Part shown: one piece after another, positions 54,532 through 61,532 of the stretch
How the letters are laid out: each line of letters begins with the position of its first letter
Position numbering within the stretch: the stretch's first letter is position 1
NCBI GenBank assembly: GCA_945883845.1
Contig: CAMCYI010000008.1
Coordinates: 62,001 to 126,000, forward strand
Reading direction: 5' to 3'
Length of the DNA stretch: 64,000 nt
Origin: Bacteriovorax stolpii
Lineage (GTDB): Bacteria > Bdellovibrionota > Bacteriovoracia > Bacteriovoracales > Bacteriovoracaceae
The notes under the pieces: generated by a model
The model's database searches: none
What the model saw: the letters and a program-made list of their open reading frames with translations, nothing else
What the model was told of the DNA's origin: nothing
Program-made: the position numbers and the translations under genes

Positions 54532-54981
54532 ATGATCACTCAAAAATCGTACACGATCACTGAAGCCGAAATGGCGACAATCAAAAAGTGGTACGTGGTT
54601 GATGCTACCGATATGGTAGTTGGCCGCATGGCTTCTGAAATCGCAAAAGTTCTCCGTGGCAAAAACAAGCCACAGTTCACTACTCACAACGACGCTGGCG
54701 ATTTCGTTATCGTCATCAACGCTGAGAAAGTGAAATTCACAGGTGATAAGTGGAACCAGAAAGTTTACAACTGGCACACAAACCACATCGGTGGGATCAA
54801 AGCTCGTACAGCTAAAGTGCAAATGGAAAAACACCCTGAGGCTATCGTTGAAGAAGCGGTTCGCGGGATGCTTGGAAAGAACACACTTGGACGCGCTCAG
54901 TTTACCAAGCTTAAAGTTTTTGTGGGTCCAACTCACACTCACGAAGCTCAGAAACCTGAAGTCCTCAAACTCGACATCTAA
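54532..54981 (+). CDS. rplM: 50S ribosomal protein L13
   Basis: 149 residues. Contains KKWYVVDATDMVVGRMASEIAKVLRG, NAEKVKFTGDKW and the GMLGKNTLGRAQFTKLKVF segment of L13. The ATG at 54532 has AAGG six bases before it; a TTG two codons upstream is ignored. Paired with rpsI in the universal order. Confidence 0.98.
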   Translation: MITQKSYTITEAEMATIKKWYVVDATDMVVGRMASEIAKVLRGKNKPQFTTHNDAGDFVIVINAEKVKFTGDKWNQKVYNWHTNHIGGIKARTAKVQMEKHPEAIVEEAVRGMLGKNTLGRAQFTKLKVFVGPTHTHEAQKPEVLKLDI

Positions 54982-54999
54982 TTTAAAAGGTAGAAATTT

Positions 55000-55401
55000 A
55001 TGTCTAAAGCTAAAACTTATGATCTCCACACAATCGGCCGCCGTAAATCAGCGGTAGCTCGTGTATACGTCTCTAAAGGCTCAGGAAAAATCCTGATCAA
55101 CACACGTGACGTATCTAACTATTTCCCTAAAGCAACTTCACGCTACATCGTGTTTCAACCTTTGAATCTTCTCAAAGTGAATGAAAACTACGATTTCAAA
55201 ATCAACGTAAAAGGCGGCGGAGTTACTGGTCAAGCTGGTGCAATTCGTCTTGGAATCGCTCGTGCGCTTCTCAAGCTTGCTCCAAATTCTCGTCCAGAGC
55301 TCAAAGCAGCCGGGTTCCTTACTCGCGATTCACGTAAAGTTGAACGTAAGAAGTACGGTCTCGCTGGTGCTCGTCGTTCGTACCAGTTCTCGAAACGTTA
55401 A
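55000..55401 (+). CDS. rpsI: 30S ribosomal protein S9
   Basis: 133 residues. [19 protein letters not shown], the [19 protein letters not shown] signature, and the basic tail RRSYQFSKR that reaches the P-site tRNA. The family ends in KR as here. Eighteen bases after rplM, followed by a terminator. Confidence 0.98.
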   Translation: MSKAKTYDLHTIGRRKSAVARVYVSKGSGKILINTRDVSNYFPKATSRYIVFQPLNLLKVNENYDFKINVKGGGVTGQAGAIRLGIARALLKLAPNSRPELKAAGFLTRDSRKVERKKYGLAGARRSYQFSKR

Positions 55402-55430
55402 TTCGAATCGATTATTTTTTACACACGCAA

Positions 55431-55460
55431 AGAGGCTCCGAATGGAGCCTCTTTTTTTTT
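55431..55460 (+). terminator. Intrinsic terminator after rpsI
   Basis: A perfect 9-base stem, AGAGGCTCC (55431-55439) with GGAGCCTCT (55444-55452), loop GAAT, then nine or more T. Confidence 0.93.
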
Positions 55461-55526
55461 GGGGAGATGAATATTTCGCTTAGTGAGTGCTTTTTAGTTC
55501 TCTTTGAGTTTCTGCTTTATTGGGTG

Positions 55527-55634
55527 CTAAAAATCCCTAATTAACTCTACGATCGAGAAGTAAGTACCAATCCCCAGCACGATGGCTATGATGAGTCCCG
55601 AAACTTCAAATTTAACCGGACTTCTCTTACCCAT
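55527..55634 (-). CDS. 35-residue membrane microprotein
   Basis: A short open frame of 35 codons, ATG to TAG. The product has a basic N-terminus (MGKRSPVKFE), one membrane-helix-length hydrophobic stretch (about residues 12-28, SGLIIAIVLGIGTYFSI) and an acidic/basic C-terminal tail (VELIRDF). GGAG lies nine bases before the ATG. It stands alone in a 430-base region otherwise lacking genes, between the rpsI terminator and the divergent UvrA-like gene. Signals and composition support a real gene; I recognise no family. A hydrophobic frame on the opposite strand overlaps it slightly and looks spurious. The other part of the gap (55635-55831) shows only A/T-rich DNA. Confidence 0.55.
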   Translation of the reverse strand: MGKRSPVKFEVSGLIIAIVLGIGTYFSIVELIRDF

Positions 55635-55831
55635 GGTGATGTTCTCCGTGAATGATCTTTTCGTGCTTAGTGATTCAAAAATTTAGTGAAAAAATCGGGT
55701 GAATGTTTTTTGTAACGAAGTTTATTGAGCTGTTTCTCCCAATAACAACCCATAGCAGTTAATATAAATAAGTAACATTTGTGCAGGCCGTTTGATTTAC
55801 CAAGCCCGATATTAGTGGCAATCTTTAAGGC

Positions 55832-58462
55832 ATGGAAAATCCAGATACCATCGAAATTCGTGGTGCCCGAGTTCACAATCTAAAAAACGTTGATCTTGAT
55901 ATCCCACTTCGAAAACTTGTTTGTTTTGCAGGGCCGTCTGGCTCGGGAAAAACTTCTCTGGCGTTTCATACTCTTTTAGCTGAATCGAAACGCCGCTTTT
56001 TAAATTCATTTCCTAATTCTGTGAAGTTCTTCGTCGAACGTCCTGCTGCTGTGGATGTCGATAGAATCTTCCCAGTGTTGCCTGTTTTTGGACTGCCACA
56101 GATTAATCCCGTGATGGGCTCAAGAACTGTTGTATCTGATGTTATGAGACTCACAGATACGCTCCAGAATCTATTTTTTAGTTTCTCGAAAGAACTTTGC
56201 CCTAATCACGAGGTGGAGTTGGTTGTGAAATCTGTGAGTGAACAGATGAAGCCTCAACTGCCTGAAGATGGTGATAACAAGGTTTTTTATATCCTGATGA
56301 ATCCTAGTGAGTATCAGCGCGTATTTGGAGAAAGTTTTCTTCCGGCCAGATCCTACTCGGCTAAAAGAAAGACGATTGAAACATTCAATCCGGAAGATGA
56401 ATGGTGGGAAGCTTTGCGCTTCAAGGGCTCGCATCTGCTGACTCTTGATCAGAAATGGAAAGAGCTGAAGCTGGATAAGTTCGGCCTTACCTACCATATA
56501 TGGAGTGAAGGGCAGAAGAAACCGAAGGAACTCGCCTTTCATTTTGAAAAGGTATGTCCTCAATGTGATTTTGAATCACGACCAGTGATGACTGTGAGTG
56601 CTTTCTCTCCTTATAGTGCCCTCGGCGCCTGTCCGGAATGTAATGGTTATGGAGCAAAGCTCATTTACGATGATAAAAAAGTCATTGACCGGGATCTGAC
56701 TATACAAGAGGGTGGCCTGAAGCTCTTGAACTACGGACCATTCCAGGATTCCCACGAAGCTTTGCTCAAGATTTTGAAAAAGAAAGGCATTCCTCTCGAC
56801 GTTCCCCTCAAAAAACTACCGAAAGATTTTTTCACCATGATTGATGAAGGTGAGGGGAAATACGCTGGCTATACGGAACTCAAACGATACCTGGATAGTA
56901 AAAAGTATAAGCCTTCAGTGCGGATTTATATCCGGCATATGCAAAAAGAAGAGCCCTGTCTTGTTTGTCATACCTCACGTCTTAATGTTGAAGTTCATCA
57001 CTATAAGGTCTGGCTTAAAGGCAAACACTGGAGTCTGGACGAAGTGATGGGACTCACAGTTGATGAAGCTTACGATCTTTTCGATGGTGACCGCTCCCGT
57101 GGAACAACTCATGAGAAAAGACTCTATGGTAGCATCATGGACAATCTCAGAATGGCGAGGGAAATGGGCCTCGGACATTTGCAGATACTGAGAAAAGCGA
57201 AGACGTTATCAGCAGGGGAATACCAGCGTCTTCTTTTGATAAAGTATCTTTCGTTTCAGGGGACAGACAGTTTATTTGTTCTGGATGAGCCAAGTGTGGG
57301 GTTGGCAGATCACGAGCTGGCAAAGCTGGTTGATGGTTTACGGTTGATCATTGCCCAGGGAAATACTGTCATCCTTATTGATCACTCGGAATTTATTCAG
57401 AAAGCTTCCGATCACCTGGTCGTCATGGGGCCTCAATCTGGAAAGGCAGGAGGAGAAATCCTTTTCGAAGGAAATCCGAAGTCGTATTTCAAAACGAAAG
57501 AAGTGATTAATTGGGATATCAAAACTTCCATCGCAAAATATCCTGAGTACATTCAGGTCCTTTCTCCGGAGATTTACGGGAAGAAATATCCTGATTTTAA
57601 AATTCCGGTTAAAGATATGATCTGGGTGACTGGTAATTCCGGCACAGGAAAATCTGCCAACCTGATCAAGATCATGGCGAATACTCTTTATAAAAAAATT
57701 CATGGTGAATGGCTGGAAGAAGAAGAGTTCTCCACGAAAGGAGTGAAAGCTCCTCATCAATTTGAAGATGTGATAGTTATCGCATCTGACCTTAATCGAT
57801 TTACTTCACGTTCAAGTGTCGGAACGATCACTGAACTTTCAAGTGTGATCAGAAGGCATTTTCTTAAACTTCCAATCTCCAAAAGCATGAACCTGAAAGA
57901 AGGCCATCTTTCTTCAAACTCTGAATTGGGAATGTGCCCGCGATGTGAAGGCAAAGGCCAGCTGACAATTGAAATGCAATACCTTGAAGATATTATTCTG
58001 GAGTGTGAAGACTGCAAGGGAATGAAGATCAAGCCGCTTTATGGAAATATTTCAGACGGTGTCATGACTGTTGCTGAAGCATACAATCTTCCATTGAATC
58101 AGGTCCTCGAGCGGATTGAACTCACTCCGAAATTTAAACGTGTTTGGGAATATCTCAAGATTTTAAATCTCGATTATCTTTCTCTTGATCGCGCTCTCAA
58201 TTCTCTGTCTGGTGGGGAAAAGCAGAGAGTTTATTTGCTCTCAAAACTTTTGAAACGAATTGAGAATTCATTGATTATCTTTGAGAACATCTCTTTTGGT
58301 CTCTCAGAGCGCGAATTGAAGATGCTGGGGACGTTTTTAAGAGATCTTATCCCGCTCAATAATACGGTCATTGTGATCGATGCCTCGCCTTGTTTCAGGC
58401 ACCTCGCGACCTACAAACTTGAATTTGAGGCCAATAATATCAATCTCTTGCCTATACCCTAG
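55832..58462 (+). CDS. Divergent UvrA-like ABC ATPase
   Basis: 876 residues with the UvrA plan: ABC module 1 with Walker A GPSGSGKT (34-41), a zinc-type insert (CPQCDFESRP...CPECNGYG), signature LSAGEYQR, Walker B FVLDEPSVGL; ABC module 2 with Walker A GNSGTGKS (about 601-608), zinc CPRCEGKG...CEDCKG, signature LSGGEKQR (about 792-799). In module 2 the Walker B DEP is replaced by ENI (about 818-820), so the catalytic Glu is lost. True UvrA is about 940 residues with both sites intact. It is therefore a paralogue, perhaps for drug or adduct tolerance rather than standard excision repair. No partner gene adjoins it. Confidence 0.85.
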   Translation: MENPDTIEIRGARVHNLKNVDLDIPLRKLVCFAGPSGSGKTSLAFHTLLAESKRRFLNSFPNSVKFFVERPAAVDVDRIFPVLPVFGLPQINPVMGSRTVVSDVMRLTDTLQNLFFSFSKELCPNHEVELVVKSVSEQMKPQLPEDGDNKVFYILMNPSEYQRVFGESFLPARSYSAKRKTIETFNPEDEWWEALRFKGSHLLTLDQKWKELKLDKFGLTYHIWSEGQKKPKELAFHFEKVCPQCDFESRPVMTVSAFSPYSALGACPECNGYGAKLIYDDKKVIDRDLTIQEGGLKLLNYGPFQDSHEALLKILKKKGIPLDVPLKKLPKDFFTMIDEGEGKYAGYTELKRYLDSKKYKPSVRIYIRHMQKEEPCLVCHTSRLNVEVHHYKVWLKGKHWSLDEVMGLTVDEAYDLFDGDRSRGTTHEKRLYGSIMDNLRMAREMGLGHLQILRKAKTLSAGEYQRLLLIKYLSFQGTDSLFVLDEPSVGLADHELAKLVDGLRLIIAQGNTVILIDHSEFIQKASDHLVVMGPQSGKAGGEILFEGNPKSYFKTKEVINWDIKTSIAKYPEYIQVLSPEIYGKKYPDFKIPVKDMIWVTGNSGTGKSANLIKIMANTLYKKIHGEWLEEEEFSTKGVKAPHQFEDVIVIASDLNRFTSRSSVGTITELSSVIRRHFLKLPISKSMNLKEGHLSSNSELGMCPRCEGKGQLTIEMQYLEDIILECEDCKGMKIKPLYGNISDGVMTVAEAYNLPLNQVLERIELTPKFKRVWEYLKILNLDYLSLDRALNSLSGGEKQRVYLLSKLLKRIENSLIIFENISFGLSERELKMLGTFLRDLIPLNNTVIVIDASPCFRHLATYKLEFEANNINLLPIP

Positions 58463-58479
58463 ATAGTCGACAAAGTGAC

Positions 58480-58506
58480 TCAAGTTCTTCCTTTTAAAGC
58501 CGACAA
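58480..58506 (+). promoter_or_regulatory. Sigma-28-like promoter of the secreted protein/metalloprotease pair
   Basis: TCAAG (58480-58484), 14-base spacer, GCCGACAA (58499-58506; seven of eight positions match GCCGATAA). The spacer is one base short of the pilA site at 32451-32478. The start would lie near 58513. Confidence 0.55.
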
Positions 58507-58535
58507 GCTAAGTAGGTTTTATCAGGGAGTGACTC

Positions 58536-59261
58536 GTGCTTATGAAACTATTCTGTCTTCTGGGTTTTATACTCCCGATGAACATTGGTGCCACGGTTTT
58601 TCGCATTGTAGATACGAGCGAGCAGATCAAGGAAGCTGATGGAATTATCATCGGTCGCTACCTCAGCTCTAAAAGTATACGCTTAGAAAATGGATCCATC
58701 GCAACTCAGATGTTTTTTAAAATGGATAAAGAATTTGGACTTCGCTCTGACTTTTTCGGAATGGATGAAGTGATCATTCATTATCCCGGGGGAACACTAG
58801 ACGGTACGAAAACAACCGTTGAAGGAGTTCCTCAGTTTGTTATGGGTGAAAAAATCGCACTCTATACTAAGAGTGTACAAAATCGTTACTGGGGAATGAA
58901 TCTTGGTTTTGGTGCTTATCGTGTGATCAATTACGGCAAAGACATCATGCTTGTGAACACTCAGTTTCCTGAAGATCCGCGAGTGGGACAGATCAGACTC
59001 GGTGAGTTTGAAAGACTGGTAAAAACCATCAAAGGCTCCAATCTTAAGCTTGTCCAATCTACTCAGTATATGGAAAATCCTGAATCATTCAGGGAACGTA
59101 AGCCAGCTTCAGTCATAGAGGGAAAAAACCGTTCCCTTGCGTCTGTAAATGATCACGGAGAAAATAGCAGTGAACCCAGAAGCCTCGATATTATCTGGCT
59201 GATCGGGTTCCTTGCCTTTTGTGGCGGAATCTTCAGATTATCGCGACAAAAAAAGGCTTGA
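58536..59261 (+). CDS. Secreted protein with C-terminal membrane/sorting tail
   Basis: 241 residues: signal peptide (LFCLLGFILPMNIGA), a globular beta-rich domain of about 165 residues, a hydrophilic linker, and a C-terminal hydrophobic segment (about 218-232) followed by basic RLSRQKKA. The tail looks like a stop-transfer or a CTERM-type sorting signal. GTG start with GGAG six bases upstream; an ATG two codons later is the alternative. It lies 24 bases before the metalloprotease gene and may be its inhibitor, substrate or partner; no family recognised. Confidence 0.7.
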   Translation: MLMKLFCLLGFILPMNIGATVFRIVDTSEQIKEADGIIIGRYLSSKSIRLENGSIATQMFFKMDKEFGLRSDFFGMDEVIIHYPGGTLDGTKTTVEGVPQFVMGEKIALYTKSVQNRYWGMNLGFGAYRVINYGKDIMLVNTQFPEDPRVGQIRLGEFERLVKTIKGSNLKLVQSTQYMENPESFRERKPASVIEGKNRSLASVNDHGENSSEPRSLDIIWLIGFLAFCGGIFRLSRQKKA

Positions 59262-59285
59262 TACTTTGCACTTCAATGGAATTGA

Positions 59286-60986
59286 ATGCATTGGCTGCTC
59301 TCACTTTTATTCATCACTTTTCAAACATGGGCACACCAGAGTTCGCTGACTCCTGACGGAAATAAAATCCGCTGGGAAAGTAACTACGTTCCCGTTCTCA
59401 TCCGGACAAATACCTCCGATTTACCCTCGGCAACAACAAGACAAATTATTCTTGATTCGATGGCCCAGTGGAACTCGGTATCCAATATTAATCTCCAGAC
59501 CTCGACAACGACTGTGAACGAAGTCAGATTCCAACATGATTTCTCAATCTATGGTTCAGCCGTCATTGGTGTAACAGAAGTGAGTTCAAATTCTGACGGG
59601 GATATTTCCAGTGCTATCATTCGCCTGAATGATAATTATGATTTCAAGTCGACGCCTGGTTTTTACTTAGGTGGTGCCTATCTCGGAGATGTCCTTACTC
59701 ACGAATTCGGTCATTTCCTGGGACTCGCGCATTCCGAGGTTCTTAATTCATCCATGTTTTATTCAAATTTTTCAGGACAATCGACACTCGGATACGATGA
59801 TAAATCAGCGATTCGTGGCAAGTACGATTCTGGATATGGGAAAATTACCGGTCATGTAAGAGGTGGTAATTCAATTGGAGTGTTAGGAACACACGTACAG
59901 TTTATATCCAGAAAAACCGGCGACACAATTGGAGTGATCACTGACGAGAATGGATATTTTGAGGCCCGAGGGCTCGAGCTCAATGATACTTTTTACATTT
60001 ACACTGCTCCTGTTAAAAAGCTCGATTCTTTACCGGGGATTTACTCTAACGTTCAATCAGAATTTTGTCCTGGTTCATACATTGGTTCTTTTTTCAGTCC
60101 CTGCGGAGCTGAAAATGATGGGATCGCTCAGGGCATTACGTTGACAAGTTCTAATAGATCCGTAGATGTGGGCACGATTTCCATTTCTTGCGAACTTCGC
60201 ACGAATACAGATTATAGTTATCAAAAAACTCGTTCTGAATTAACGACATTGAATGTCTATGACTATGCTGTTGATCAGCGTCTTGAGAAAACATTCACCG
60301 GATATTTTCTCACCCCAAGTGAGACGGATTGGTCTGAGCCAGATGTTCTGGAGATTGACCTGCGAAGTTACACAGGCCTGGCAGGTTCTCAGAAATATCT
60401 AAAAGTGAATCTGGTATCTCAGCCATTAGGCACTCAACTCGAGTACCAGTTGAGTGTCATACAGAATGGGATTCCGCTTCCTGCTTTTGACCGTGAAATT
60501 TTTCCTTCGTCCCTCACCGGGACTTTTTTTACTGATATGGAAGTTCTCCTGCCTTTAAGTTCAACTTCTTCAAATAATATTTTTGAGGTCAAACTGATCT
60601 CGCGAAAACTCGACAACACGACGATTCTGAGAACTTTTCCTTCATCGGATATTTTCAGCACTTCCAGACACCTTCCTTATTTTCTTATGATGAGTGTCTG
60701 GCAAGCTTCGGGAAGTGGCAGCATTCCTGTTCTGGATTCCGAAACGAATTTGTCGGATAATATCGCCTGTCTTGATGCACCTTTCACTTTCAAGGTGAAA
60801 TCTGCTTCAGTTCCTGATGGTCCTTCTGATGGGAGTGGTGTTTCAGCAGCTGCGGCGGCCTCCTGCGGAACCATAGATTCCTCTGGTGGAGATGATGGTC
60901 CATCCACACCGGGCCTGATGGTGGGATTCATCCTCAGTTTTATGTTATTGGCACTTCTGAAAAGAGCGAAGAATTTTTTGTCTTAA
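59286..60986 (+). CDS. Matrixin-type (M10-like) secreted zinc metalloprotease
   Basis: 566 residues. Signal peptide (WLLSLLFITFQTWA), then a catalytic domain with the zinc motif HEFGHFLGLAH (His at about 139, 143, 149; catalytic Glu 140) and a Met-turn SSM near 155-157. A carboxypeptidase-regulatory-like beta domain follows (about 190-235, TGHVRGGNSIG...DENGYFEARG), then two further beta regions with several Cys. The C-terminus has a Ser/Gly/Pro linker, a hydrophobic helix and basic residues, like a sorting tail. No propeptide Cys switch is evident. Probably degrades extracellular or prey proteins; substrate unknown. Confidence 0.88.
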   Translation: MHWLLSLLFITFQTWAHQSSLTPDGNKIRWESNYVPVLIRTNTSDLPSATTRQIILDSMAQWNSVSNINLQTSTTTVNEVRFQHDFSIYGSAVIGVTEVSSNSDGDISSAIIRLNDNYDFKSTPGFYLGGAYLGDVLTHEFGHFLGLAHSEVLNSSMFYSNFSGQSTLGYDDKSAIRGKYDSGYGKITGHVRGGNSIGVLGTHVQFISRKTGDTIGVITDENGYFEARGLELNDTFYIYTAPVKKLDSLPGIYSNVQSEFCPGSYIGSFFSPCGAENDGIAQGITLTSSNRSVDVGTISISCELRTNTDYSYQKTRSELTTLNVYDYAVDQRLEKTFTGYFLTPSETDWSEPDVLEIDLRSYTGLAGSQKYLKVNLVSQPLGTQLEYQLSVIQNGIPLPAFDREIFPSSLTGTFFTDMEVLLPLSSTSSNNIFEVKLISRKLDNTTILRTFPSSDIFSTSRHLPYFLMMSVWQASGSGSIPVLDSETNLSDNIACLDAPFTFKVKSASVPDGPSDGSGVSAAAAASCGTIDSSGGDDGPSTPGLMVGFILSFMLLALLKRAKNFLS

Positions 60987-61041
60987 CCCATCCTTTTTAC
61001 TAAAATAATCACATCTGGAATCTTTAATTGGGAGTACCTCC

Positions 61042-61512
61042 ATGGCTGTACGTTTTTTCCTGATCTCGTGCCTTTTGACCACGTCGGTTTTAGCTCAAGG
61101 ATTGATGGAGGAAAGGATCTGGAAAATTTCCGGCAGAAAGAAATCGATCTTTCTCGACTCCGGCGTTTTTCATACAACTTCCGCCGTTTCAAATTCTGGT
61201 ATCACAGGTGTGAGGAATTCAGTTGTTCCAGGTCGTGGCTATGAAAGAATCGTGATCGATTTCAGCTCAGCTTCCGTGCCGAAAATTTACGGCCATATTT
61301 CTCAGCAGAACAATAAGCTGTCGGTAGATTTTTTCAACACGAGCACAATGACAAACCAGCCTCAGATCAAAAATTCAAAATTTGTTAAATCAATCGACTT
61401 CATCAGTGTCGATGGGAAAACAATGACGATGGAAATGGCCCTGAAAGCGAAAGGTAGCTTCGATGTATTCTATCTTGAAAATCCAGGTCGCCTTGTCATC
61501 GACGTCCGCTAA
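61042..61512 (+). CDS. Secreted AMIN-like domain protein
   Basis: 156 residues: signal peptide (FFLISCLLTTSVLA), then a single beta-rich domain ending in VFYLENPGRLVIDV, the hallmark strand of AMIN domains, which bind peptidoglycan in PilQ and amidases. It has no enzyme domain. GGGAG ribosome site seven bases before the ATG. It precedes lon by 20 bases and may be cotranscribed with it. Confidence 0.75.
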   Translation: MAVRFFLISCLLTTSVLAQGLMEERIWKISGRKKSIFLDSGVFHTTSAVSNSGITGVRNSVVPGRGYERIVIDFSSASVPKIYGHISQQNNKLSVDFFNTSTMTNQPQIKNSKFVKSIDFISVDGKTMTMEMALKAKGSFDVFYLENPGRLVIDVR

Positions 61513-61532
61513 TTCACTAAAAGGAAATTCAA

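Noticed and set aside
55467..55544. 25-residue hydrophobic open frame on the plus strand after the rpsI terminator
   Set aside because: The G-rich stretch touches the ATG with no spacing, it lies behind a strong terminator, and it overlaps the better supported minus-strand microprotein.
55667..55876. 69-residue minus-strand open frame between the microprotein and the UvrA-like gene
   Set aside because: Its start lies within the UvrA-like coding sequence, no ribosome site is seen and the composition is unlike neighbouring proteins.
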